NCBI RefSeq assembly: GCF_014192105.1
Contig: NZ_JACHXK010000001.1
Location: 186,001-250,000 of the forward strand
DNA length: 64,000 nt
Reading direction: 5' to 3'
Origin: Paenibacillus phyllosphaerae
GTDB lineage: Bacteria > Bacillota > Bacilli > Paenibacillales > Paenibacillaceae
The position numbers were made by a program, and so were the translations under genes. The notes beneath the pieces were generated by a model. That model saw only the letters and a list, made by a program, of their open reading frames with translations, was not told the origin of the DNA and did no database searches. Shown one piece after another: positions 27,501 to 35,160 of the stretch (the first letter of the stretch is position 1; every line of letters starts with the position of its first letter).

Positions 27501-30146
27501 ACCATACTCCGGAAGCTCCGCAGGCAACACATGTGTCATCGCCACCGGTTTCGCGGTCGTTACGCCGTCTTTGATCTCGTAAGACTTAGAGGTAACCGTT
27601 ACGGTAGCTGTCTGCAACCCTTCTCGTTTCGCGGTTAAAGTGAAGGCTCCTGCTTCGCGGGTCGACCGCACAATGACGCGGTTAATGCCCGCTTCCGTAT
27701 CGATATAATCCTTGAATGTGCTGTATTGCTTGCCTGAATTGTACCCGCCGAGGAACTCGCCAGGGCCGCTGTACTCAAAGTCGATGCGCGCTTGATCCGT
27801 CGGTACGCGGCGCCCTTGTTCATCCACGACCTCCACGTCGAAGATGACGGGGTCCGTTCCGTCGGCCTGCCACCCTTCCGGGCTTACGGTAGGCGTCAGT
27901 TTGATCGCATAAGGAGCGCCAGCCGATTCGATTTGAGTCGTGCTCACGACGCTGCCATTCTCGTCATAACCAACCGCTTTAATGGCGCCAGGCTCGAATG
28001 CCACGTCCTCGAATTTGAATACGTAAGGCGTATAGACCTTGCCTCTGTTATCGACCTCGACGCTCTCAGGGTTCGACACCGACCCTTTGGAGACGCCATT
28101 GACGAATAGTTCGACCGTATCCACATGATGGGCGATGACGAACATATCTTTCTTGGTCCCCGCTGGATAAGACCAATGGCCGACGATGTGGGTGGCCGGT
28201 TCGCTGCTCTGCATGACTTGGAATGCGTAGAAGGATTCCTTCGGAATGCGCAGCGCGTCCACTTGGCCGCTTAATCTGGCCGTCTCCGTGAGATAGTTGC
28301 GTCCGTGCTGATTGGAGTCCGCCCACGTTAGCGCAGCTTGGCCGGAATACATTTCATTGCTCGACTCAGGGCCTTGAATCCGGTCTTTGTAGAATTCATG
28401 GAAGCTTCCTGCCGCCGAAATAACAGCATGTTCTTCGGACGTATACGTCCAGGTGGAAGACGAATCGTGCTCGTACCCGAAGTCCGGCGGCGAAGCGTTA
28501 TCCCATACGCGGCGCGGTGCCTCGTCTCGCTTATACTCCGTCTCGATAATCGGACCTTGGTCACGCGCGTAGTCCGTATAGTGACGATTCAGCATCGTCC
28601 CGACGTACTCGGACTCGTCGATCGCGTTAGAAGCGGATAACCCCCGCGAACCAATCGCCCGCATCCCGTGCGGATCGAGCCGTTCCTTCAGCTCCTTCAT
28701 CTCTCGCATATGCTCGGGTGAGATCGTGTTATTGCCCGATTCCCAGAACAGAATGCTCGGATTGTTGCGGAAATAGACCATCGTGTCCCGCATCACTTCG
28801 ACGCGCTGATCCCACTTGCGGCCTTCGACATCCTTCTCGCTGTCGCCTGCCGGATGGACGACGACGATGCCGTATTTATCCGTCATCCGCACCGAATTCG
28901 GCGTCGGCGAGATGTGCATCCACCGAATGAAGTTGGCGTTATTCTCGAGCATCAGCTCGCCGTCGTAATCGGTCAGCCACTGCGGAGTAGCAGCGCCGAG
29001 CAGCGCCCATTCGTTGGTCGATCGCTGCGCATAGCCGGACAAGTAGACCAGTTTGTTGTTGATATAGACGCCGCCTTCGTCCCATCCTCCGCGGAAGTCG
29101 ACCTTGCGGAAGCCGGTCGTGATCGGATAGACGTCCAGCACTTCGTCACCGGCCTTCAGAATGTTATACACCGTGTACAAGTAGGGGTAGCCCGGCTGCC
29201 AGAATTTCACGTCCGACATCGCGCTGGATATCTTCAGCGTCTGCTTCGCGCCGGCTGCCAGCGTCGTTGCTTCGCTTTGAATCGTCTTGACCGCCGTGCC
29301 GTCCCTATCGACAATGACGGACTCCAGGCTGAGCGTTCGATTCGCGCCGCTCTCGTTCCGGATCTCCGACTCGATATTGATCGTAGCCGTCCGGTTGTCG
29401 GTCGAGATATCGCTTGGGTAGATATAGGTGCCATAGGTCTGCAGGTTGCTGTACAAAGGAAGCGTAAAATAAACATCGCGCATCACGTGCAGCTTGACAT
29501 CCCGGGTCAAACCGCCGTAAACGGGATTGAAGCCTCTGCCGTTCCATTGAAACGTCGTATCGGTTCCCGTCTCCGCGAGTGCGCTATTATCGTTCTTAAC
29601 GGCAATGACATTCTCTTCATCGCCGAACTTCATGTATGCCGAAATATCGAAGCCAAACGGTGTTACGCCTGCTTCATATCTTCCTGCGAATTGTCCGTTT
29701 ACGTAGATGTAAGCGGCCTGGCGGATGCCTTCGAATTCGATGAACACCTTCTGCCCGGCTTGCTCCTCGGTCAGCTTAAAGTGCTTCCTGTACCAGACGA
29801 CGCCTCTCCAGATACTGTCGCCATCGTGCGTAATCCACTCATCGAAGGTATCTACGTCGTTAAACGTGTGGGGCACGCTGACAAGCTCCCAAGCCGAATC
29901 ATCGAAATCGACGGCTTCAGCCCCCGGTACATCGCCTTTGTAGAACCGCCAATCAATGTTGAGATTATAGACGGTTCTTCCGCTTGGCGGAGCATATGAA
30001 GCTTCGTTCGTAACCTCATTCGTGGCGTTCGTTTCGTTCGGCGTTGCCGCAAACGCTGGCGCCGCGCCGCCGCTCATAGGAAAGAACTGCAGGATGAGGG
30101 CGAGAATCATGACGGCCGCGAAGGGTCTTCCAAGCGAGTGTCTCAT
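24579..30146 (-). CDS. Giant secreted GH2 (beta-galactosidase-like) enzyme with cohesin, FIVAR and canonical dockerin
   Basis: Secreted protein of 1855 residues; ATG 30146 follows AAGGAGGATCG. Order: signal peptide 1-34; GH2 sugar-binding, Ig and barrel domains about 55-640; extra Ig-type domains about 660-855; F5/8 type C domain about 893-1025; malectin-like domain about 1035-1172; Fn3-like about 1175-1265; Big2-like about 1295-1358; a laminin-G-like beta domain about 1362-1568; cohesin about 1577-1711; FIVAR 1715-1789; dockerin 1794-1852. The dockerin has both calcium loops intact ('DTNGDGAYSIGDL', 'DLDRNNAIDLDDL'). In the barrel the nucleophile is Glu537 ('IIETEYKRDE'), but the usual acid/base Glu is Asn473 ('FWESGNNTIS'). 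Probably acts on galactosyl side chains beside the GH53 enzymes; specificity uncertain. Confidence 0.87.
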   Translation of the reverse strand: MRHSLGRPFAAVMILALILQFFPMSGGAAPAFAATPNETNATNEVTNEASYAPPSGRTVYNLNIDWRFYKGDVPGAEAVDFDDSAWELVSVPHTFNDVDTFDEWITHDGDSIWRGVVWYRKHFKLTEEQAGQKVFIEFEGIRQAAYIYVNGQFAGRYEAGVTPFGFDISAYMKFGDEENVIAVKNDNSALAETGTDTTFQWNGRGFNPVYGGLTRDVKLHVMRDVYFTLPLYSNLQTYGTYIYPSDISTDNRTATINIESEIRNESGANRTLSLESVIVDRDGTAVKTIQSEATTLAAGAKQTLKISSAMSDVKFWQPGYPYLYTVYNILKAGDEVLDVYPITTGFRKVDFRGGWDEGGVYINNKLVYLSGYAQRSTNEWALLGAATPQWLTDYDGELMLENNANFIRWMHISPTPNSVRMTDKYGIVVVHPAGDSEKDVEGRKWDQRVEVMRDTMVYFRNNPSILFWESGNNTISPEHMREMKELKERLDPHGMRAIGSRGLSASNAIDESEYVGTMLNRHYTDYARDQGPIIETEYKRDEAPRRVWDNASPPDFGYEHDSSSTWTYTSEEHAVISAAGSFHEFYKDRIQGPESSNEMYSGQAALTWADSNQHGRNYLTETARLSGQVDALRIPKESFYAFQVMQSSEPATHIVGHWSYPAGTKKDMFVIAHHVDTVELFVNGVSKGSVSNPESVEVDNRGKVYTPYVFKFEDVAFEPGAIKAVGYDENGSVVSTTQIESAGAPYAIKLTPTVSPEGWQADGTDPVIFDVEVVDEQGRRVPTDQARIDFEYSGPGEFLGGYNSGKQYSTFKDYIDTEAGINRVIVRSTREAGAFTLTAKREGLQTATVTVTSKSYEIKDGVTTAKPVAMTHVLPAELPEYGPDVQPPKTLKPRVLSAGKPATASSEETAKGNVAGSANDGGPTSRWTAGGSSVPQWWKVDLQDIYDLTGTEINWYRGDSYYQYKIEVSSDDRNWTVLVDETANTVGQPSIKHDFEAKGRFVRVTITGVQSGWASMNEVRIFGSGGSGGEWKSPSVNANYDFGPAGSPLETGYVRVSDDTLYTPTWEFGFDQIENVQGVDNGVGTSDLMRDYITGDNATFNIDLPNKDYDVKIIAGDAAADSRTELAIEGVSQEAIQAEKGHYADKTYKIRLTDGQLNIKFSGKINAIEIMPLPPVPTGLALYAKNDQLARIGWSPVTGSMGYKVYRAIDDSDDYQLIAETEVPVYEDTLEGVEAERLFYRVTSIMEMGEVTLVGESFPSAPLIVDLAGGLEPNWQEAFYIASDYFSATNPNDVPPIIQLIPELPQGVEMEDLIWSSSAGEVAAVDQYGILTAKQAGEAVITARTQDGGFKVSTIVYVPTISESFDNQLVGDTWGIKTGTAGGSGNLSGTVTSLSGNNVIRFSGGGTGPRSSQKTFATPITGDKVILDFDWQVGSPANSQGAQFSIEDSAGNRYLTLQNASGQEMAYGTGGKASNTPIAGTPVGTGFNAKEALYHIQAALNFKERTMELTVTNKDAPEITAVLTDIPFDPNMTYEDNVEKFQFTLTRQSGSTTSWTTWIDQFNVYVATEQEPGTGTEEFHASITSLPDSVVGGAAFSADYKLHNIQEAIYAQDILVSYDPEKLEFVSADSLAEGFQLLNVDTETPGRVHIIAASTGESNAIDADTALIKLNWKAKVLSETVSTAISVTNTAATETGVEMQVPAASAAVQLQAKTDKTALDELLTSAKAQYDAAQAGTKPGQYPQQSKDTFGAAIAAAAAVAQDQSATTAQVAQAVEALTAAMNAFAASVNVAQPGDTNGDGAYSIGDLGIVAAAYGRTSEDPQWNALYKPYDLDRNNAIDLDDLVIVAKGILTTP

Positions 30147-30177
30147 TCTATTCGATCCTCCTTATTTATCGTCGATG

Positions 30178-30252
30178 ATGCTTGCCACATCGTGGGATCG
30201 GGCATGTAGGGCATGCGTGCTACGGCTGCAAGTTCCACGATCTTGATTTGGC
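30178..30252 (-). pseudogene. Relic of a dockerin gene 3' end plus its terminator
   Basis: Bases 30211-30250 match the dockerin-coding 3' part of the galactanase gene at 45301-45340 in 36 of 40 positions, including a 24-base exact run (30219-30242). The minus-strand reading is 'IVELAAVARM', as in the intact protein. The adjoining 30192-30210 matches the galactanase's downstream hairpin (45240-45258) over a 13-base exact run. The 42 bases that separate the two blocks in the intact copy are missing here. Same orientation as the intact copy, 15.1 kb away. Confidence 0.8.
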
Positions 30253-30284
30253 TAATGCATCTCCTAAAGTTGGTAGCTATCCTC

Positions 30285-30350
30285 CATGAGGAAGAATTGT
30301 TCAATAGAGAACCAGGCCTCACCCCTTCCCAATATCGCGAAAGAGGATGC
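30285..30350 (+). pseudogene. Short relic of an AraC-type regulator C-terminus
   Basis: The plus strand reads 'EELFNREPGLTPSQYRER', which fits the conserved end of AraC/YesN helix-turn-helix domains (F-K-R-x-x-G-x-T-P-x-Q-Y-R-x-R). Nothing upstream continues the domain; the preceding codons run into the dockerin relic on the opposite strand. It is a scrap of about 20 codons and cannot function. It suggests that a regulator gene once stood between the GH2 gene and the present biosynthetic cluster. Confidence 0.5.
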
Positions 30351-30359
30351 GCCTATCAG

Positions 30360-31619
30360 TTAGATCAAACAATATCGCCCATCAATCCATTGTTTGTCCG
30401 GGTAATCGGCTTTAAGTCGGGTAAATATGGGCCAAGCCGTAAGGACAACAATGGTGTCCGCGCCCGCAATCACTTCCTCCAGGCGATCTGCATAGTCCAA
30501 TGGCAGCTTTGGATAACGGCTGGCGAATGCTCTGTTCGCCATCGGATCGAAGGCGAGCATGTGCCGATAACCTCTCTCGGCAAGCGCAGATAGGATATCC
30601 GCGGCAACGCAGCCTCTTACATCGTCGCTGCCCGGCTTAAACGATAGTCCAAGAATGCCGAGTACCTGATCCGGTGCAGCGGCAGCCGCAATATCGTTCA
30701 CGATTTTGAGTTTGGCGCGCTCATTGACCCGCACCACCTCTTGCAGCAAGGTAGGAGTGTATCCGTGCGCTTCAATAGCGGCAATCGCTGCAGCCGTGTC
30801 TTTAGGCAGGCAATAGCCTCCGAATCCGCAGCCGGGATACACATATTTCGCCATCCCGGCGGGAGCGCCGCGCCATCGTTTATCCTCATGCAGGATATCG
30901 AATGAACGGCGGACATCGATGCCGCCAATCGCCCCGGCAGCCATCGCCATCTCATTGGCGAAGCTGATCAACGACGCGAGCAGACTATTCGATAAGTACT
31001 TGGTAAATTCCGCCGTTTCGAAGCCAACCTCGTGCAAGGGAGCCTCGAAAGGCGCATACAGCTCCCGCATGACGGAGAAGCTCCAGTCGTCCACGGCGCC
31101 GACGACGATTCGGTCCGGCTCTATGAAATCCTTCAACGCGCAGCCTTCGCGTAAAAATTCAGGATTGTGCACGAGGCCGATATCCCTGCCCGGCTCCCAG
31201 CCGCCGGAGCGCAGCAGCGGAATCACCTTGTCTGCCATCGTTCGCGGCGGAACGGTCGATTTGACTGCGATGACTTTCCTGCCGTGATTCGTCAGAGCAG
31301 CCGATAATTGACTTAACGCTCCTAGCAAATCATCCAGGCTGACCTCGCCGCCAGGCAAGCTGGGCGTACCGACGCACACGAGAATTACATCGGCTCCCTC
31401 GACAGCATCCTCGAGGCATTCCGCCAACCTAAACCGTTTATGCAGATGGCGCTCAAGCATCTGTTCAAGCCCTTCTTCATAGAACGGAATCGTACCCTCC
31501 GCCAGCATCTTCCGCAGCCCGATGTTGGCATCATAGCCGTATACGGTTCGTCCCGTTACATCCGCCAAGCCCAGCGCAGTCGTCAATCCGACAAAACCTA
31601 ATCCGACAACTGCAATCAT
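30360..31619 (-). CDS. UDP-glucose 6-dehydrogenase-type nucleotide-sugar dehydrogenase
   Basis: Cytoplasmic NAD-dependent enzyme of 419 residues that oxidises a UDP-hexose twice to the uronate (UDP-glucuronate if the substrate is UDP-glucose). N-terminal Rossmann motif 'VVGLGFVGL' (4-12), substrate motif 'VHNPEFLREGCALKDF', catalytic Cys270 in 'GCGFGGYCLPKD', C-terminal domain with 'LGLSFKPGSDDVRG'. It is the last gene of the 45045-30360 cluster and its start overlaps the previous stop by four bases (ATGA). Together with the decarboxylase-like enzyme before it, the pair would make UDP-xylose or a related sugar (inference). GDP-mannose dehydrogenase is a less likely reading. Confidence 0.85.
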   Translation of the reverse strand: MIAVVGLGFVGLTTALGLADVTGRTVYGYDANIGLRKMLAEGTIPFYEEGLEQMLERHLHKRFRLAECLEDAVEGADVILVCVGTPSLPGGEVSLDDLLGALSQLSAALTNHGRKVIAVKSTVPPRTMADKVIPLLRSGGWEPGRDIGLVHNPEFLREGCALKDFIEPDRIVVGAVDDWSFSVMRELYAPFEAPLHEVGFETAEFTKYLSNSLLASLISFANEMAMAAGAIGGIDVRRSFDILHEDKRWRGAPAGMAKYVYPGCGFGGYCLPKDTAAAIAAIEAHGYTPTLLQEVVRVNERAKLKIVNDIAAAAAPDQVLGILGLSFKPGSDDVRGCVAADILSALAERGYRHMLAFDPMANRAFASRYPKLPLDYADRLEEVIAGADTIVVLTAWPIFTRLKADYPDKQWIDGRYCLI

Positions 31620-32701
31620 AGGCTGCCAGCCTTCTGCAAGTACGCCAGGAAACGGTCTACGCCAGACTCGAGCGTGACGACCGGGTCATAGCCGAGCAAG
31701 ACGCGTGCCCGCCGCAAGTCGGGACATCTGCGCATCGGGCTGTCGATCAGGTACCGTTCATCCGAAGCGGGAACGTACCGGACCTCACCCGCGTAGCCGA
31801 AACGTCTCGCTCCCGCTTCCCGGTAGATCTCAGCTAAGCCGGCAATGCTGATCTCAGGCTTATCCATGCCGATATTGAAACAATCGAATGCCGAATGCAC
31901 AAGCACCTTCAGATAACCGACAATGGCATCCGTGATGTAGCAGAATGTTCGGGTAGGCGAACCGTCCGAATGAATGACCAACGGTTCCCCCCTCAGAACG
32001 GATCTGGCAAAATCGGCAGGGACGCGCCCATCCTGAAGGCTCATCCCCGGCCCATAATTGTTGAACGGCCTAACGATCCGGACCGGTACCCCGAATTGCT
32101 CGTGGTAGACGTAGCCAAGCGTCTCGCCCAGACGCTTGGATTCATCGTAGCAGGCTCTTGGCCCCATCGTCGCTACATGGCCGCAGTAGGATTCAGGCGT
32201 CGGTATAAACTCGGTCTCAGGATCGCCATATATCTCGCTGCTGGAAAAGTAAAGCAAGCCTTCCAAGGATAACGATTGTCTTCCGGCATCCAAGAGCCTT
32301 CTAAATCCCCATACATTCGCTTCGATCGTTTCAAGCGGGTATTGCCGGTATTGGATCGGGGAAGCGATGGAAGCCATATGAATGATGTAATGGGCTTCCG
32401 CCAGTTCGGCTGCGCTCCGTTCGTCGCTTCGCGCAACATCGTATGCAGCCGCCGTTACGAACGGGTGCCTGTCTTGAAGCTGCGCTAACCAACCGGGCTT
32501 GCCGGCCGGAAAGCGGTCGAGCAGCACAAGTCTGCGCGGTGCCAGGCCGTGATCAGCCAAGCGGGCAAAATAATGCGATAAATAAAAACCAAGGAAACCG
32601 GCGCATCCGGTGATGACCACCGTTTTGTCCGCGAACCGCTCATTTTGGCCAAACCGCAAGGCAATCTCCGCCATATCCTCCGCAAAAATATCAGTCCCCA
32701 C
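31616..32701 (-). CDS. NAD-dependent epimerase/dehydratase, UDP-glucuronate decarboxylase (UXS)-like
   Basis: Extended short-chain dehydrogenase of 361 residues. GTG at 32701 is chosen because AAGGAGGG lies 11 bases upstream; an ATG further up (32737) would overlap the cytidylyltransferase gene and lacks a good site. Motifs: 'TGCAGFLG' (31-38), 'SSSEIYGDP' with Glu156, 'GPRACYDESKRLGETL' with catalytic Tyr185 and Lys189, and 'VRPFNNYGPGM'. The Ser-Glu pair and 'GPRxCYDESKR' are typical of UDP-xylose synthases (family knowledge). An N-terminal extension of about 20 residues is present. The following dehydrogenase would supply UDP-glucuronate. Confidence 0.75.
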   Translation of the reverse strand: MGTDIFAEDMAEIALRFGQNERFADKTVVITGCAGFLGFYLSHYFARLADHGLAPRRLVLLDRFPAGKPGWLAQLQDRHPFVTAAAYDVARSDERSAAELAEAHYIIHMASIASPIQYRQYPLETIEANVWGFRRLLDAGRQSLSLEGLLYFSSSEIYGDPETEFIPTPESYCGHVATMGPRACYDESKRLGETLGYVYHEQFGVPVRIVRPFNNYGPGMSLQDGRVPADFARSVLRGEPLVIHSDGSPTRTFCYITDAIVGYLKVLVHSAFDCFNIGMDKPEISIAGLAEIYREAGARRFGYAGEVRYVPASDERYLIDSPMRRCPDLRRARVLLGYDPVVTLESGVDRFLAYLQKAGSL

Positions 32702-32724
32702 CTTGATCGCTCCCTCCTTTTCTC

Positions 32725-33522
32725 CTAATCCCGCCATATTTTCCACGGTGCGCGGCCCTCCTGCCACAGGCGCTCCAAATGCTGCTTGTCGCGCAGCGTA
32801 TCCATGCACGCCCAGAAGCCTTCATGCTTGTAGGCTGTTAGCTCGCGGGCTTGCGAGAGTCTTCCCAGCACTTCGCCTTCCAGGTGAATGAAATCATCCT
32901 CTAAGTAATCGAAGATAGACGGCTCGAATACAAAAAATCCGCCGTTGATCCAATTGTCCCCCGTCTGCGGCTTTTCTTCGAACGAGACGACGCGGTTGTC
33001 CGCCTCGCAGGCCAGCATGCCGAATCTGCCGCTTGCGCGAATCGCCGTCACTGTAGCCACCGTCCCGGCGGACGCGTGCGCGGCCAGCAATTCCGGGATA
33101 CTGACGTCGCTCACGCCATCGCCATAGGTCATCATGAAGGTCCCGTCGATCCGATCCTTTAACCGGCCTAATCTCCCCCCTGTCGTTGTGTCCATCCCGG
33201 TATCGACCAGATGAATGATCCAATCGCTCCTGCGCGTCTGTCTGGTTACCGTCGTTTCGCGCGTCCCCGTATGAACGGTAAAATCGCCTTGCAGAATCGG
33301 GAAGTGCAAAAAATACCGCTTAATATAGTCCGCTTTATAGCCGAGCAGCAAGTAGAATTCCGTAAAACCATAAGACGCGTAGATATTCATTATATGGCAC
33401 ACCATCGGAAGCTCGCCGATCTCGATCATCGGCTTCGGGATTCGCGCCGTTTCCTCGCTTAACCGGCTGCCGTACCCGCCGCACAGAATGGCAACAGGCG
33501 GCTTATTCCCACGTAGAGTCAT
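32725..33522 (-). CDS. rfbF: Glucose-1-phosphate cytidylyltransferase
   Basis: Nucleotidyltransferase of 265 residues that makes CDP-glucose from CTP and glucose-1-phosphate. ATG 33522 follows AAGGAGG. Signatures: 'AILCGGYGSRLSEETARIPKPM' at the N-terminus shows the family form with 'EET', then 'TYGDGVSDV' (metal-binding Asp), 'GRFGMLA', 'FEEKPQTGDNWINGGFFVFEP' and 'EGFWACMDTLRDK'. This is the RfbF type. CDP-glucose normally feeds a CDP-glucose 4,6-dehydratase, but no obvious one is in the window; the UXS-like enzyme is the only epimerase/dehydratase here. It lies 11 bases after the second exporter permease gene. Confidence 0.9.
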   Translation of the reverse strand: MTLRGNKPPVAILCGGYGSRLSEETARIPKPMIEIGELPMVCHIMNIYASYGFTEFYLLLGYKADYIKRYFLHFPILQGDFTVHTGTRETTVTRQTRRSDWIIHLVDTGMDTTTGGRLGRLKDRIDGTFMMTYGDGVSDVSIPELLAAHASAGTVATVTAIRASGRFGMLACEADNRVVSFEEKPQTGDNWINGGFFVFEPSIFDYLEDDFIHLEGEVLGRLSQARELTAYKHEGFWACMDTLRDKQHLERLWQEGRAPWKIWRD

Positions 33523-33533
33523 GCTGTTCCTCC

Positions 33534-34337
33534 TTAACTGCTGGCGCTCGTATAGTTTCGCAGGGCAAGCTTCCACAGAAGTCTGACGATAATGAGGAAG
33601 AGAATCGGCGATACGATGCCCCATATCCATTCGACAGGTCCGAGGCGGTCCAGGGCGACCATCGGCGAGTAATTCGTCGTAAGAAACACCGGCAGCAAGA
33701 ACGTCCCTGCTTTCTGAATATAAGGATGATAGATTTGCATCGGCATCTGGTTAAAGTCATATAGTCCATTGGAGATATCGTTGATGCCGTTCGTCCGCAC
33801 CGTCCAGAAAGCCAACAATTGGGGCAGCAGAAAGATACAATAGGTCAGGACGACCCCGATGCCGATGAAAAGCACAAAACCGGCGATATGGCCGATCGAG
33901 GCGGAAATCCCGCTATTCTGCCAGCCGATGACGACCATGACAATGCCTCCGATCACATTCGGCACGGCAAAGCTGATATCGATCATCCGCAGCGTCGTGA
34001 AAAATTGCAGCGACACAGGCTTGGTCACATAGATATCAAGGTCACCGCTTCGTATTAATTCGGGAAACCGATTGAAATTAAAGAAGAACAATGCGGAATA
34101 TAAGCCCGCCATAATCGTAAACGTACCGATAAAGAGTAGAATATTGTGGGGAGAAAGCCCATTCAAATCTGTTCCGATGCGAAATACGACGTAGACATAG
34201 GACAGCTTGATGGCTAGAAAACCGATCTCAACCAGTACGCCGAACATAAAGTTGACTCTGTATTCCATCATGTAAATCAAGCTATTCTTCAGAAACAAAT
34301 GATAAATGACCGCATAGCGATGCAAGGTCTTACGCAT
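33534..34337 (-). CDS. ABC-2 exporter permease (second subunit)
   Basis: Membrane protein of 267 residues with six predicted helices, of the ABC-2 type that pairs with a similar permease and one ATPase (DUF990/viologen-exporter-like). Characteristic text is 'LIRSGDLDIYVTKPVSLQFF' in the cytoplasmic loop and 'NYSPMVALDRLG' near the end. ATG 34337 is chosen because GAGGA stands 10 bases upstream; a TTG at 34370 would overlap the previous gene. Likely exports the product of this cluster, or a lipid-linked or glycosylated precursor (inference). Confidence 0.8.
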   Translation of the reverse strand: MRKTLHRYAVIYHLFLKNSLIYMMEYRVNFMFGVLVEIGFLAIKLSYVYVVFRIGTDLNGLSPHNILLFIGTFTIMAGLYSALFFFNFNRFPELIRSGDLDIYVTKPVSLQFFTTLRMIDISFAVPNVIGGIVMVVIGWQNSGISASIGHIAGFVLFIGIGVVLTYCIFLLPQLLAFWTVRTNGINDISNGLYDFNQMPMQIYHPYIQKAGTFLLPVFLTTNYSPMVALDRLGPVEWIWGIVSPILFLIIVRLLWKLALRNYTSASS

Positions 34338-34350
34338 AGCGAGCAAATCC

Positions 34351-35160
34351 TCAACCCCCGACCGATTCAAATCTCTTCATGCCTTTGCGCCATGCCCACT
34401 TCGATAGCAAGAAGAGTACGGCAATCCAGCCAAGCACGACCCAAACGCCCGAGAGGCCTGCCTGCAGATCGATCTTCCCCGTAACGATGCTAATCGGATG
34501 AAAAATCGTATATTGAAACGGCAGCAGCAGCACCACCCGCTGGATGCTGTCGCCAAAAACATCGAGCGGAAATACACCGCCTCCAACGACCATCGCAACG
34601 AGCGAAAAGGTATGGTAAATGCCCCACACTTCGATAAACCAGAAGCCAAGCGCAGCCAAACAATAATAAATCATGAAATTCAATAGCAAGGATAACGGAA
34701 TAAAACCAATGAACAAGAGCACCTGCCCGATCTGGATGCTGAAATCCAGATAGACATGCAAGGCGACGATCACGGCTACGAATACGAGGAACAGAATAAT
34801 CAGTTGGACGACCTTCTCGCCGATAAAGACGCAGCCGCGAAAAAGGAAGTAGCTGATTGGCTGAACCGAAAATTTGCTAAGCTGACCGGTTTTAATATCG
34901 TTCGATATTTCATATTCGAAGCCGGTAGCCACCAGCTTGCCCGCCAATGCCGATAGGATGACATACGCGATCATTTGGGAGAACGTGTAGCCGTATACGA
35001 TTTCCTGGTCGGTACTATTGAACACGGAACGCCATAGAAAAAACTGAATGAGTATCGGAAATACGCAGCTCGCGAGACTCAGCATGAAGTTGGCGCGATA
35101 GGTCAGGGCGTTCTGCAGACCGAGAATAAACGTACGAACATATTTGGATGCGACGTTCAA
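34351..35160 (-). CDS. ABC-2 exporter permease (first subunit)
   Basis: Membrane protein of 269 residues with six helices. 'EYEISNDIKTGQLSKFSVQPISYFLFR' occupies the same loop as in the partner permease, marking the two as paralogous halves of one exporter. It begins directly after the ATPase stop codon. In this exporter group two different permeases form a heterodimer served by one ATPase type (family knowledge). Confidence 0.82.
   Translation of the reverse strand: MNVASKYVRTFILGLQNALTYRANFMLSLASCVFPILIQFFLWRSVFNSTDQEIVYGYTFSQMIAYVILSALAGKLVATGFEYEISNDIKTGQLSKFSVQPISYFLFRGCVFIGEKVVQLIILFLVFVAVIVALHVYLDFSIQIGQVLLFIGFIPLSLLLNFMIYYCLAALGFWFIEVWGIYHTFSLVAMVVGGGVFPLDVFGDSIQRVVLLLPFQYTIFHPISIVTGKIDLQAGLSGVWVVLGWIAVLFLLSKWAWRKGMKRFESVGG

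Noticed and set aside
28854..29999. Long plus-strand open frames inside the giant enzyme genes
   Set aside because: They are shadows of the GC-rich minus-strand genes: repeated domain-coding bases leave the other strand open, and no ribosome site or protein-like composition is seen.
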